Below, one piece after another: positions 15,079 to 24,467 of a stretch of 33,244 nt of DNA; the stretch's first letter is position 1, and every line of letters begins with the position of its first letter. Position numbers and translations under genes: made by a program. The DNA comes from Candidatus Latescibacterota bacterium (GTDB lineage: Bacteria > Krumholzibacteriota > Krumholzibacteriia > Krumholzibacteriales > Krumholzibacteriaceae): assembly GCA_019038625.1 (NCBI GenBank), contig JAHOYU010000147.1, forward strand, positions 1 through 33,244, written 5' to 3'. The notes under the pieces are model-generated. The model was not told the DNA's origin. It worked only from the letters and a program-made list of their open reading frames with translations, and did not search any database.

Positions 15079-18000
15079 ATGAAGGTAATTAACTACATAA
15101 TACTCTTTTTGAGTCTTCTCGTTATTCCTGCCATAGAAGGTGAATTAGATATAATAAATAGGACTAACATGATATTAGATGCCGAGAAAAACAATTTGGA
15201 CCCGAACAGAGATGAGGCCGGGTATATGCTTCTTGAGCATATGGTGGAAGAAGCGAATTATTTTATTCCTGCAGTCGATGATCGATTACAGGGGGGGGAC
15301 AGGTCCGAAAAAAGCAGAAGTGTTACTCTCTCATCTTCGATAGATCCAGGTCCTTCAATTCCGGGAGTCCGTGATCCTCTATGGGATCAGATGTGGGGGT
15401 GGCGTGCTGCGGGGCTCGAGGAGGCTTGGAAGCACGCGACGGGAGAAGGCGTGACTATAGCGATAATAGACACTGGATGCGACCTCGGACATCCCGACCT
15501 GGAGAAGTCTTTATGGACAAACGAAATGGAATTTTCGGGACTGCACGGGGTCGATGATGACGGAAATGGGTATATCGATGATCTGCACGGGTATGATTTC
15601 GTGTCTGTGTCAGAACAATCGATGGTTGAAGGAGAGGATGGATGGCCTCCGGACGGAGATCCAGGAGATACAAACGGCCATGGCACACATGTAGCGGGAA
15701 TAATCGGTGCCGTCGCCGGAAACGGACTGGGGATAGAGGGGGTTGCTCCTCGATGCCGGCTGATGATACTTCGAGCGGCCTACACCGACCTGTATGGAGC
15801 CGGGGCTCTATCCGGGCATGATGTAGCAGAAGCTATAAGGTATGCAGTCGCTATGGGTGCCGATGTGATTAACATGAGTTTCGGGGGGGGGTATTCTGAA
15901 GAGATACACCGGGAGATAATTATTGCGGAGAAGGAAGGCATCGTCCTCGTGTCTTCTGCTGGAAACAACGGGGCTGGATCTGAACTTTTTCCCGCTTCAT
16001 GTCTTGAGACGATCGCTGTGGGCGCTTCAGATCCAAACGGAAATCCTGCTATTTTCTCCTCCTGCGTTCCGGGCGTCGATTGCCTGGCACCTGGAGTATC
16101 TGTGATTTCGACCGGACCAGGCGGGTACGCGGTGAGAAGCGGCACATCTACGGCGGCGCCGTTTGTATCTGGGACGGCGGCACTCATACTTTCCGGACCA
16201 GAGCCTGTTCCCCTGGAAATGGTGAGAGGAAGGATCCTTTCGGGATGTCTGCGTGAAGGATCAGACGATGAGATCCTCTACGGGTGCAGAGGTTGCGGTA
16301 ATATCCGGGCCGACCTGTCGATCGCCGCGAACACGCGCTATTTCGCTGTTCCGGAAAGTTCGGAATTAATTACAGATGATATATCGGACTGTGGAATCTA
16401 TCCGCCCGGGCGAAAGTTCATATTAATTGTGAGGGCGAGAAATCTTCTCGAACGTATCGAGGGTGGACAGATTCAGATCGAGCCAGACAGGGAAGGTATT
16501 TTCACGGTCGCCCCGGTAGTGAGTGAGCAGATCGATCTGGGAACGGACGAGATCTTTGAAGCCCGGTACGAGTTGGTATCTCTGGTCCCCATCGATGAGG
16601 GGGAGATGATCGGGTTCAGATTCTCACTGGTATGTGATGGGGAGATCCAGACAACAGGGATAGATCAGCAGGTCCCGGCAGCTCCTCGTTATACAAGTGG
16701 GGCGGTGGCTCTGTTTGAAATGCCGGGGGACGGAAACGGGGCGGCAGATCCGGGAGAGAGGATAGAACTGGAAATAGAGATATACGGTCCGGACGACGGA
16801 GGAACAATATCATCCTGCCTTGATGTCTCGGAAATATCCACCGTAGGGAGCGGGTTTCTGGTATCGGAAGCAGTTTTGAACGGGGAAGGACGGGCTTTGC
16901 TCAGCTTTGAATTCGTTATAGCAGATTTGAACGAGGACAGGCCGGATCTTTCCCTTTCGGGCTCTGTCCCGGCATATCTTCCGCTTTCAATAGAGGGTGA
17001 AGATGCCCGGAATACGACGGAGATACCGTTATGGATATCATACCGCGGAGATGCCTTTACATCCGATCCCCCCGTCTGTTTCCAGGGGGGAGGCGCTCAT
17101 ACGGGGATCTTCCATGATGGGCCGGGCACCGACTTGAAAATGAAATGGAATTACGATATTCCAGGAACGGGAAGCATAGTCTGTCAGCCCGCGGTCTCCA
17201 GAAAAATGGTCTTTGCGGCAAGAAGAGAAGGCGAAAAGAGTGTTGTATACGCAGTCGACAGGGCTTCCGGAGGATTCCTCTGGAGGAGAAAGCTGCCGGG
17301 TGAATGCAGGCACGCGCCACGGTCGATGCTCTGGGCAGGGGGAGTCCTTTTTGTGCCATCGGGACGATATCTCTGTGCCGTGGACTGTGAGACTGGAGCA
17401 ATCGTATGGTCGCGGACCGTGGGTGTCGAAGAGGGGTGGAAATATACGGCCGGTGAACCGGTGGGTGACCAGGATGTGATCGTCTGTACATTCCACTGTC
17501 CGGAAACGGGAGCAGATGACATCGTCATGGCTATGGATCGTCTGACGGGTAACAGGCTCTGGATCGACAGGGATCATGAGATGGTCTATGGAACGGCTCC
17601 TCCGGCGTTAGACAGGACAGAGCTTGTGGTGGTCGATCTGGCCGGAAGGATGGCAGCCTTCGATATCAGCTCGGGAAGACGGCTGTGGACGATAGAGACC
17701 GGGATCTCCCCTGGATTCCCACTGATGATCTCCTCCCATGCGGCTATCATATGTGGAGGAGGCGGAAGGATCGGTGCCTTTCTGATCGAAGACGGTATGG
17801 CACTATGGGAATGTGAAACGGGTGCAATACCACAGGGTCCTCCCTGCTTGACGCCAGACGGGATGATGACGGTCGTCGTAAGGACCGGACTCGTTCCCGG
17901 CATTCTTCGGATCGGGCCATCGGGAGATCTCGATTCTCCCCTGGCGGAGATAGGAGGGTATGGGTTCTCCGGGGCGATCTCGTCAGGAGGGATGATTTTT

Positions 18001-18471
18001 TCCGGAAGGGAAGACGGCAGGATAGGGATCTATTCCACTGCCGGGGAGTCGATAGCGGAGGTTCCGATAGCTCCGGGCGAAGATGCCGCAGCGAAGTTGC
18101 CGTTTATAAGTGGAGAAGAACTTTATGTATGTGTGAATACGAACGGCAGGGATATTCTGATAGCATTGGCCCATTCTGGCGGGCAGGCACCTTCCGTTCG
18201 GGGCAGGATCGTGAACTACCCCAACCCCTTCAATCCTTCGACTACCATCCGATTCATCAATGGCTCGGGCGGGCATGTGAGGCTGCGTGTGTTCGATGTG
18301 GCCGGGAGGCTGGTGAGGACGATTGTCGATGAATTCCTTCCTGCCGGACCCGGCGAATATACCTGGGATGGTCTGACAGAAAAGGGAAGTGTCGCGTCGT
18401 CGGGTGTCTTCTTCGCTATGCTCGAGTGCCCGGACGGGACCTTCACACGCAAGATACTATTGTTGAAATAG
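15079..18471 (+). CDS. Secreted S8 subtilase with beta-propeller and FlgD-like C-terminal domain
   Basis: This 1130-residue protein is a predicted secreted serine protease. It has an N-terminal signal peptide (about 1-19), a propeptide-like stretch, and a subtilisin domain (about 105-395). The catalytic triad is visible: Asp131 in IIDTGCD, His201 in NGHGTHVAG and Ser357 in RSGTSTAAPFVSG, with the oxyanion Asn in SAGNN (about 296). Then follow beta-sandwich regions with GDGNGAADPGE (about 549-559), a PQQ-like beta-propeller (about 680-1010, blades with TGAIVWSR, TGNRLWID, SGRRLWTI and similar) and a FlgD/T9SS-type C-terminal domain (about 1044-1130, from NYPNPFNPSTTIRF). The latter is a common feature of secreted FCB proteins and suggests export and cell-surface anchoring. 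Two G tracts (8 and 9 Gs) lie in the coding sequence. The promoter was not found; SD is weak AGGAAA. Substrate is unknown. Confidence 0.9.
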   Translation: MKVINYIILFLSLLVIPAIEGELDIINRTNMILDAEKNNLDPNRDEAGYMLLEHMVEEANYFIPAVDDRLQGGDRSEKSRSVTLSSSIDPGPSIPGVRDPLWDQMWGWRAAGLEEAWKHATGEGVTIAIIDTGCDLGHPDLEKSLWTNEMEFSGLHGVDDDGNGYIDDLHGYDFVSVSEQSMVEGEDGWPPDGDPGDTNGHGTHVAGIIGAVAGNGLGIEGVAPRCRLMILRAAYTDLYGAGALSGHDVAEAIRYAVAMGADVINMSFGGGYSEEIHREIIIAEKEGIVLVSSAGNNGAGSELFPASCLETIAVGASDPNGNPAIFSSCVPGVDCLAPGVSVISTGPGGYAVRSGTSTAAPFVSGTAALILSGPEPVPLEMVRGRILSGCLREGSDDEILYGCRGCGNIRADLSIAANTRYFAVPESSELITDDISDCGIYPPGRKFILIVRARNLLERIEGGQIQIEPDREGIFTVAPVVSEQIDLGTDEIFEARYELVSLVPIDEGEMIGFRFSLVCDGEIQTTGIDQQVPAAPRYTSGAVALFEMPGDGNGAADPGERIELEIEIYGPDDGGTISSCLDVSEISTVGSGFLVSEAVLNGEGRALLSFEFVIADLNEDRPDLSLSGSVPAYLPLSIEGEDARNTTEIPLWISYRGDAFTSDPPVCFQGGGAHTGIFHDGPGTDLKMKWNYDIPGTGSIVCQPAVSRKMVFAARREGEKSVVYAVDRASGGFLWRRKLPGECRHAPRSMLWAGGVLFVPSGRYLCAVDCETGAIVWSRTVGVEEGWKYTAGEPVGDQDVIVCTFHCPETGADDIVMAMDRLTGNRLWIDRDHEMVYGTAPPALDRTELVVVDLAGRMAAFDISSGRRLWTIETGISPGFPLMISSHAAIICGGGGRIGAFLIEDGMALWECETGAIPQGPPCLTPDGMMTVVVRTGLVPGILRIGPSGDLDSPLAEIGGYGFSGAISSGGMIFSGREDGRIGIYSTAGESIAEVPIAPGEDAAAKLPFISGEELYVCVNTNGRDILIALAHSGGQAPSVRGRIVNYPNPFNPSTTIRFINGSGGHVRLRVFDVAGRLVRTIVDEFLPAGPGEYTWDGLTEKGSVASSGVFFAMLECPDGTFTRKILLLK

Positions 18472-18528
18472 GCTTAAGCCTGCAAAAATAATGGAACAAG
18501 GTGGGCTTTTGGCGTATAAAAGATATTG

Positions 18529-18554
18529 AAGGCTCCGCTTTCTGACGGAGCCTT
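18529..18554 (+). terminator. Hairpin, possible terminator after the S8 gene
   Basis: A perfect 9-bp stem AAGGCTCCG/CGGAGCCTT with an 8-base loop lies 57 bp beyond the S8 stop and 42 bp before the S9 start. There is no following T-run, so factor-independent termination is uncertain; it may also act as an mRNA stability element. Confidence 0.45.
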
Positions 18555-18596
18555 AAGAGTCATTAATGACATGGGCCGCCGCCTGAAGGAGGAAAA

Positions 18597-20483
18597 TTGT
18601 CTCTCAGGAGTCCGATAACACTGATACTGATGATAGTCATGCTGCTGTCCGGCTGTGGTGGTGGGAAGGTGACAGAGTACTCCATTGAGCAGTTCCTCGA
18701 TTACAGGATAGTCGCCGGAGGTTCTTTTTCTCACGACGAGACGAAACTGCTGTTCACTATGGACAGCATGGAGACTTTCAACGCCTGGACGGTCCCGGTC
18801 GCCGGCGGGAAACCGGTCACCCTGACCGATTCGAGGAAGGCTCCAGTGTTTGCCCTTTCATATTTCCCCGATGACGACAGGTTTCTTTTCCTGTCCGATA
18901 AAAGCGCCAGGGGCAATTACCATTTATATCTCATGGATGAAAACGGAGATGTGACCGATCTCACACCGGAAAAGAAAGCCCGGGCAGTTTTCTATGGCTG
19001 GACCCGCGACAGAAAACATATGATCTTCGGGTCGAACAAGAGGGATCCGAGATTTACAGATATATACCTGATGAATGTCGAGAAGATGAAGCCGAAGATG
19101 ATATTTTTAAATGACAGGGGATACAATTTCGGGCATCTCTCGTCAAATATGAGATACATGTCGTTCTCCCGGTACAGGACGGAACATGACTCGCAGATGT
19201 ATATATACGACAGGGACACGGGTGAGATGAAAGACATATCCCGCCATACAGGCGAGGTACATTATCAGCCCCTCGAGTTCTGCAGCGAGTCGAGATATCT
19301 ATATTACCTTACAAACAGTGGGAGCGAGTTCCGGTACCTTCGCAGATACGATCTGGCAACCGGCGAGAGCGAGACTGTCGAGACGGCGGAATGGGATATC
19401 GTATATTCGTATTTCTCATATGACGGCAAGTACAGGATGACCGGAATAAACGTGAACGGAAAGACAGAGATCAGGATCTATGACGAGACTACTGGCGAAA
19501 GGGTGGAGATACCGGAAGCCCCGACCGGAGAGATCTCAAATGTCGGATTCTCGCGAAGCGGAAGGTATATGAAGTATTCGGTCAACAGTCCGCATTCGCC
19601 GAACGATCTTTACGTCTATGATTTCCAGACTGGACGACACACGAGGGTGACCCGGGCGATGAACCCGGAAATAGATATGGCAGACCTTGTGGATGCCGTG
19701 GCGGTCAGGTACAGGTCTTTCGACGGTGAGGTCATCCCGGCTGTATTGTACAAGCCGAAGAAGATCAGGGCAGGGGACCGCGTCCCGGCGCTGGTCTACG
19801 CTCATGGTGGCCCCGGAGGCCAGTCAACATTCAGGTACAAGGCATTATTCCAGTATATGGCTAACCATGGCTATGTGGTCCTGGCGCCGAACAACCGCGG
19901 CAGCAACGGGTATGGAAAGAGATTCCTTTCTCTGGATGACAGGAAGCACGGGCGTGACGATCTACAGGATCTTATCGAAGGAAAGAACTGGCTCATCAAA
20001 ACAGGCTATGTAGACCCCGAAAGGATAGGGATCATCGGTGACAGTTACGGTGGATTCCTGGTGCTCTCCGCGATGGCTTTCCATCCGTCTGAATTCGCCG
20101 TCGGTGTCGATCTGTTCGGGATAGCGAACTGGATAAGGACTCTCAGGGACCTTCCCTCGTACTGGGAAAATTACAAGGATGCCTTTTATCGTGAAATGGG
20201 TTATCCTGACAAGGATGAGGAGTACCTCAGAGGCATTTCTCCCATCTATCACGCAGAACGGATAACGGACCCGCTCATGGTGATACAGGGGGGGAAGGAC
20301 AACTGGGTGCTGAAGGTCGAGGCAGAAGAGGTGGTCGACACGGTGAAGCGGGGAGGAGTCGACGTCGAATACATGCTGTTCGAAGATGAGGGACACGGGT
20401 TTTCCGGGAAGACCAACCGGTTGAAGGCTTACAGGGGGATCCTCGAATTTCTGGACAGGCATCTGAAAGACACGAAAAAATAA
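18597..20483 (+). CDS. S9 family prolyl-oligopeptidase-like lipoprotein
   Basis: S9 peptidases cleave short peptides, often after proline, with a beta-propeller gate over an alpha/beta-hydrolase domain. The 628-residue product starts at a TTG with a strong AAGGAGG site (18586-18592), and only this start gives the lipoprotein signal ending in LLSGC (Cys20). Residues about 30-370 form a WD40/TolB-type propeller (for example SHDETKLLFTMDS, DIYLMNVEKMK). The hydrolase domain (about 380-628) has HGGPGGQ, the nucleophile GDSYGG (Ser483), GGKDNWV (Asp568) and EGHGF (His600). The membrane anchor suggests a periplasmic enzyme that could digest peptides released by the neighbouring secreted S8 protease (inference). 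It is followed 25 bp later by the moxR gene. Confidence 0.93.
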   Translation: MSLRSPITLILMIVMLLSGCGGGKVTEYSIEQFLDYRIVAGGSFSHDETKLLFTMDSMETFNAWTVPVAGGKPVTLTDSRKAPVFALSYFPDDDRFLFLSDKSARGNYHLYLMDENGDVTDLTPEKKARAVFYGWTRDRKHMIFGSNKRDPRFTDIYLMNVEKMKPKMIFLNDRGYNFGHLSSNMRYMSFSRYRTEHDSQMYIYDRDTGEMKDISRHTGEVHYQPLEFCSESRYLYYLTNSGSEFRYLRRYDLATGESETVETAEWDIVYSYFSYDGKYRMTGINVNGKTEIRIYDETTGERVEIPEAPTGEISNVGFSRSGRYMKYSVNSPHSPNDLYVYDFQTGRHTRVTRAMNPEIDMADLVDAVAVRYRSFDGEVIPAVLYKPKKIRAGDRVPALVYAHGGPGGQSTFRYKALFQYMANHGYVVLAPNNRGSNGYGKRFLSLDDRKHGRDDLQDLIEGKNWLIKTGYVDPERIGIIGDSYGGFLVLSAMAFHPSEFAVGVDLFGIANWIRTLRDLPSYWENYKDAFYREMGYPDKDEEYLRGISPIYHAERITDPLMVIQGGKDNWVLKVEAEEVVDTVKRGGVDVEYMLFEDEGHGFSGKTNRLKAYRGILEFLDRHLKDTKK

Positions 20484-20508
20484 AACATAAACAGGAGAGA
20501 CCGATCTG

Positions 20509-21492
20509 ATGAATTCGCAAGGCGACGCGGAGATACTGCAAAAATTCGAGCATGCCTGCGGGCAGTTGAAGGGCCAGATAGCAAAAGTGATCATCGGGCA
20601 GGAAAGAGTAGTCGATGAACTGGTAATGGCCCTTTTCACTGGAGGCCACTGCCTCCTGGTCGGAGTGCCGGGATTGGCCAAGACACTTCTTGTCTCGACC
20701 GTGGCGGACTGCCTTGGCCTCGGGTTTTCGAGGATACAGTTCACCCCGGACCTGATGCCGAGCGATATTATGGGAACCGAAGTGCTGGAGGAGGATAAGG
20801 CTGCCGGGAACAGGGTGTTCAGATTCATCCGTGGCCCGGTCTTTGCGAATGTTGTCCTTGCCGATGAGATCAACAGGACACCTCCCAAGACACAGGCGGC
20901 GCTGCTGCAGGCGATGCAGGAGTACGAGGTGACGGTCGGGGGCAAGACGCACATGCTCGGACGGCCATTCTTTGTCCTGGCGACACAGAATCCAATCGAG
21001 CTCGAGGGTACATACCCGCTGCCCGAGGCGCAGCTGGACAGGTTCATGTTTAATATCCAGGTCGATTACCCGTCAGAAGAAGAGGAACTCAGGATCGTCG
21101 AGACTACGACTACTTCTGTTCCTGACAAGCCGGAGAAGGTACTCAGCGGAGCGGAGATAGTAGAGATCCAGCAGATGTTGATGAAGGTCCCTGTCTCTGA
21201 AAAGGTACTTTCCTACGGTGTCAGACTCGTCAGAGCGAGCAGGGGAAGCGAATTTCCGGATATCAGCCAGTACCTTTCCTGGGGCGCCGGGCCCCGGGCG
21301 GGCCAGTACCTCATGCTGGGAGCAAAGGCGAGAGCTGTCATGACCGGCAGGACCACACCCGATATCGAGGACATCCGTGCCGTGGCCAGACCGGTGCTCC
21401 GGCACAGGCTCGTAACGAACTTTCATGCCGAAGCCGATGGAGTGACGACTGAAGATCTCGTCGGCCGCCTGCTGGAATCTGTGCGGCCCTGA
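20509..21492 (+). CDS. MoxR family AAA+ ATPase
   Basis: MoxR ATPases act as chaperones that, with von Willebrand factor A (VWA) partner proteins, assemble or activate other complexes. The 327-residue product has Walker A GVPGLAKT (52-59), Walker B VVLADE (115-120), the MoxR-typical INRTPPKTQAALLQAMQE (from 121), a sensor-1 ATQNPIELEGTYPLPEAQLDRF region with Arg178, and a C-terminal lid. Length is normal. An AGGAG site is upstream of the ATG. It leads a three-gene set with a DUF58 protein and a BatA-type protein, the usual MoxR companions. The target is not known. Confidence 0.95.
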   Translation: MNSQGDAEILQKFEHACGQLKGQIAKVIIGQERVVDELVMALFTGGHCLLVGVPGLAKTLLVSTVADCLGLGFSRIQFTPDLMPSDIMGTEVLEEDKAAGNRVFRFIRGPVFANVVLADEINRTPPKTQAALLQAMQEYEVTVGGKTHMLGRPFFVLATQNPIELEGTYPLPEAQLDRFMFNIQVDYPSEEEELRIVETTTTSVPDKPEKVLSGAEIVEIQQMLMKVPVSEKVLSYGVRLVRASRGSEFPDISQYLSWGAGPRAGQYLMLGAKARAVMTGRTTPDIEDIRAVARPVLRHRLVTNFHAEADGVTTEDLVGRLLESVRP

Positions 21493-21524
21493 GACCAGGG
21501 ATTGAAACGCGGGGCAGCATACTG

Positions 21525-22430
21525 ATGTCACCAGATAAAAGACAGATCAGTGAATTTCTCCGGCCGGAGGTCGTAGGCAGGCTGGCAAACATGGATCTAC
21601 GTGCCCGCCTGATCGTGGAGGGATTCATAGCAGGACTGCACAGGTCGCCCTATCACGGATTCTCCGTGGAGTTCGCCGAGTACAGGCAGTACAATGATGG
21701 AGAATCGGTCAGGGACATAGACTGGAAGATATACGCTCGGACAGACAGATACTACACGAAGATATTCGAGGACGAGACAAATCTCAAAGCGACCCTGTTG
21801 CTGGACAGAAGCGCGTCGATGGATTTTGGAACCGGGTGGGGCACGAAGCTCAATTACGGTGCTCTGCTCTGCGCCGCGCTGGCCTACCTTATGATAAAAC
21901 AGAGGGACGCGGTCGGGTTGGCCCTCTTCGATGAGAAGATAAACACGATCATCCCGCATCGTTCGATAAGGAGACACCTCTTTTTTCTGATGAAAGAACT
22001 CGAGGGTGTGACTCCGGGAGCAAGGACAGAGATAAGCTCGACCCTGCATGAGATGGCGGAGAGGATCAGGCGCAGAGGTCTTATAGTCCTGGTCAGCGAT
22101 CTTTTCGATGATCCGGAATCGATAATGAACGGACTGAAACATTTCAGGCACAGGGGCCACGAGATCGTTCTTTTTCATATTCTTGACCCCATGGAGATGT
22201 CCCTGGATTACGATGGTGAAGTGACCTTCGTCGACAGGGAGACAGGCGAGAAGATGAGGACCCAGCCATGGTTCATAAAGACCGGGTACAGCAAGGACAT
22301 GGGGGCATGGCTTGAGCTGCTGGAAAATGGCTGCAAGAAGAACGCGATCGATTATAACCGGGTCAAGACTGATACTCCTTTCGACAAGGCGCTGGTGTCC
22401 TACCTCAACAAGAGACGCAGGATGAGGTAG
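21525..22430 (+). CDS. DUF58 domain protein (VWA-like)
   Basis: DUF58 proteins are regular partners of MoxR ATPases. The 301-residue product contains the DUF58 hallmark YRQYNDGESVRDIDWKIYAR (54-72, in part) and a VWA-like domain with a MIDAS-type DRSAS (Asp94, Ser96, Ser98). No membrane span is seen, so it is probably cytoplasmic. It lies 32 bp after moxR with a weak ribosome-binding site, and its stop codon is directly followed by the start of the next gene. Function is inferred from context; no substrate is known. Confidence 0.92.
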   Translation: MSPDKRQISEFLRPEVVGRLANMDLRARLIVEGFIAGLHRSPYHGFSVEFAEYRQYNDGESVRDIDWKIYARTDRYYTKIFEDETNLKATLLLDRSASMDFGTGWGTKLNYGALLCAALAYLMIKQRDAVGLALFDEKINTIIPHRSIRRHLFFLMKELEGVTPGARTEISSTLHEMAERIRRRGLIVLVSDLFDDPESIMNGLKHFRHRGHEIVLFHILDPMEMSLDYDGEVTFVDRETGEKMRTQPWFIKTGYSKDMGAWLELLENGCKKNAIDYNRVKTDTPFDKALVSYLNKRRRMR

Positions 22431-24467
22431 ATGAATTTTCTTAATCCCATATTTCTGATCCTTGTGAGTGGGGCCGCGGTCCCACTTATCATCCACCTTT
22501 TCAGCAGGAAACGGATCCCCGAGGTGCAGTTCAGCACATTGATGTTTCTGCGGCAGTCTGACCGCCGGTCGATGCGAAGAGTGAATCTGCGACGCCTCCT
22601 GCTTCTGTTACTGAGGATGGCCGCGATAGCTCTGGCCGCGATGGCCTTCGCGAGGCCGGTGATAACCGGCCGGCTCGCTGCTCTTTTTCCAGGGGAGGAA
22701 CCGGGAGCGGTGTGCATCCTTCTTGACCGTAGCTACAGTATGGGTATGGCGGGGGCTGGAGGGACGGTCTTCGATCGGGCGAAGGAGCGCGTGATGGAGA
22801 TTGCCGAAATGCTCGGGGAAGAGGATGAGGTGACGCTGATCCTTTTCGACGAGAGCGCGGTGAAAGTGTTCACCGGGGAGAGGTTCGGCGCCGCTGCGAT
22901 GGACATCATCGAAAACGAGACCCCATCCTGCCTTGGAACAGATCTTGGAGCGGGAGTAAGGCGAGCGGTGGAACACCTCGCTTCGCACAGGAGGGAAAAG
23001 AAGGAACTATATATAATATCCGATTTTCAGAAGAGCGCGTTGAGGGAGGGATCTTCTTCTCTCCACTTCCAGGAAGGGCCGGTTATCAGGACATTTCTAT
23101 TGCCTGTCGGTGTCGCGGAAGAAGCTAATGTATCGATATATGAAGTGAGGACTCCACAAGTCCCTGTCCACAGGGGGGAGACCGCCACGGTCGGAATCTC
23201 GATGAGAAACCATTCCCCCGTCTCGGAGGCAAGATTTCCCCTGCGGGTCTCTTTTGGGGAAAGACTTGTCTTTGAAAGGGAAGTGACGATCGCACCCGGG
23301 GCGACCTCCGAGACGAGGATCGAACTCCAGGCCGAAGAGATCGGATGGATAAAGGGTGTAGTCAGAAAGGGGCCGGACCGGTTGGGCACGGATGACACTA
23401 GATATTTTACGGTTCGATCCAGGGAAAAGATAAAGGTGATCCTCCTGGCAGGGGACGGGTCGATGTTCCTTCGTGAGGCCCTGAGCCCGGAGGATGCTGA
23501 CAGCGACATGGAGGTCGAAACAAGCAGCTGGAACCGGCTGACGACCGGGGACCTTGAATCAGCCGGTGCCCTGGTGATAGGACCCGGGGAAAAACCGGAA
23601 AGGACGGATCTGGCCACGGTGAAGAGATTTGTCGAAAGAGGCGGAAGAGTAGTCGTTTTCCTGGCAGAAGAGACACGCGTGGTGGCGGAGGCCCTGAGCC
23701 GACAGGAGCCATCGATCAGGTTCGGTGTAGAAGAATCCTGGCAGACACTGAAAGATCCCGGATCAGTTCCCTCGTTCCTGTCTCCCTTCAGCAGAGAAGA
23801 CCTTGCCGCTCTTTCCGGTCTGCGCTTTTCGCCAGCGGTCAGGATAACCGGGATACATCCAGAAGATGTCCTGCTTTCTTTCAGGTCAGGGAATCCATTC
23901 ATATGGAGGGAAAGGTTTGATGAGGGGGCGGTTCTGTTCATCGCGGCAGACCCGCGGCCGGATGGAGGAGACCTTGTACTTTCACCGCTTTTTCTCCCGC
24001 TGGTCCATCAGGCTGTGATGGCGATGCTTCCCGGGAGCCCCGAAGGTGACGGGTCAGCGGTGGGAAGGGAAATGGTCCTTGAAGTAAAGCCCGGGATGTC
24101 TTATGAAGTGGTTCTTCCCGGAGGCGCATCCGAAAGAACGGCGAAGACGGGAATCGGCAGAGAGTTGTTGCTGCCGCGAGCCATGCATCCCGGATTCATC
24201 GATATATACGAAGAAGGCCGGCTCTACCAGGCGCTGGCGGTCAATCCTGACGCCGAACGGGAATCCCGGGGCGTTCTCATGGACGCAAGGGAGGCTGCCG
24301 ATTCCCTCGGGCTGCGGGATTACGCAGTTTTGAACGATGATGACAAAGCCGGGAGCGGTCTACGAACCGCAAGAGAGGGCAGAGAGATCTCCTCCTGGCT
24401 GGCTGCTGCCGCGATAGCTCTGCTCGTCGCAGAGTTGTTTATCGCTCAGCGAAGAAGGGTGATGTGA
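22431..24467 (+). CDS. BatA/VWA domain membrane protein
   Basis: BatA-type proteins combine membrane anchors with a VWA domain and work with MoxR and DUF58. The 678-residue product has an N-terminal BatA segment (FLNPIFLILVSGAAVPLIIH and a basic stretch then a second span about 56-76), a VWA domain (about 93-250) with MIDAS residues DRSYS (Asp99, Ser101, Ser103) and Thr170 in CLGTD, beta-rich middle regions, a Rossmann-like segment resembling type-1 glutamine-amidotransferase folds (about 330-430, GALVIGPGEKPERTD), and a C-terminal membrane span (about 652-670) followed by QRRRVM. There is no separate BatB, BatD or TPR partner gene in the window. The stop overlaps mfd by one base. Confidence 0.88.
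   Translation: MNFLNPIFLILVSGAAVPLIIHLFSRKRIPEVQFSTLMFLRQSDRRSMRRVNLRRLLLLLLRMAAIALAAMAFARPVITGRLAALFPGEEPGAVCILLDRSYSMGMAGAGGTVFDRAKERVMEIAEMLGEEDEVTLILFDESAVKVFTGERFGAAAMDIIENETPSCLGTDLGAGVRRAVEHLASHRREKKELYIISDFQKSALREGSSSLHFQEGPVIRTFLLPVGVAEEANVSIYEVRTPQVPVHRGETATVGISMRNHSPVSEARFPLRVSFGERLVFEREVTIAPGATSETRIELQAEEIGWIKGVVRKGPDRLGTDDTRYFTVRSREKIKVILLAGDGSMFLREALSPEDADSDMEVETSSWNRLTTGDLESAGALVIGPGEKPERTDLATVKRFVERGGRVVVFLAEETRVVAEALSRQEPSIRFGVEESWQTLKDPGSVPSFLSPFSREDLAALSGLRFSPAVRITGIHPEDVLLSFRSGNPFIWRERFDEGAVLFIAADPRPDGGDLVLSPLFLPLVHQAVMAMLPGSPEGDGSAVGREMVLEVKPGMSYEVVLPGGASERTAKTGIGRELLLPRAMHPGFIDIYEEGRLYQALAVNPDAERESRGVLMDAREAADSLGLRDYAVLNDDDKAGSGLRTAREGREISSWLAAAAIALLVAELFIAQRRRVM

Noticed and set aside
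19962-21047. 361-codon minus-strand frame across the S9 end and moxR
   Set aside because: It spans two strongly supported plus-strand genes and reads as antisense low-complexity protein.
21597-22496. 299-codon minus-strand frame opposite the DUF58 gene
   Set aside because: Complete overlap with a recognised gene and no domain evidence.
23027-23941. 304-codon minus-strand frame opposite the BatA/VWA gene
   Set aside because: Antisense shadow in a GC-rich gene; Ser, Pro and Arg rich with no motif.
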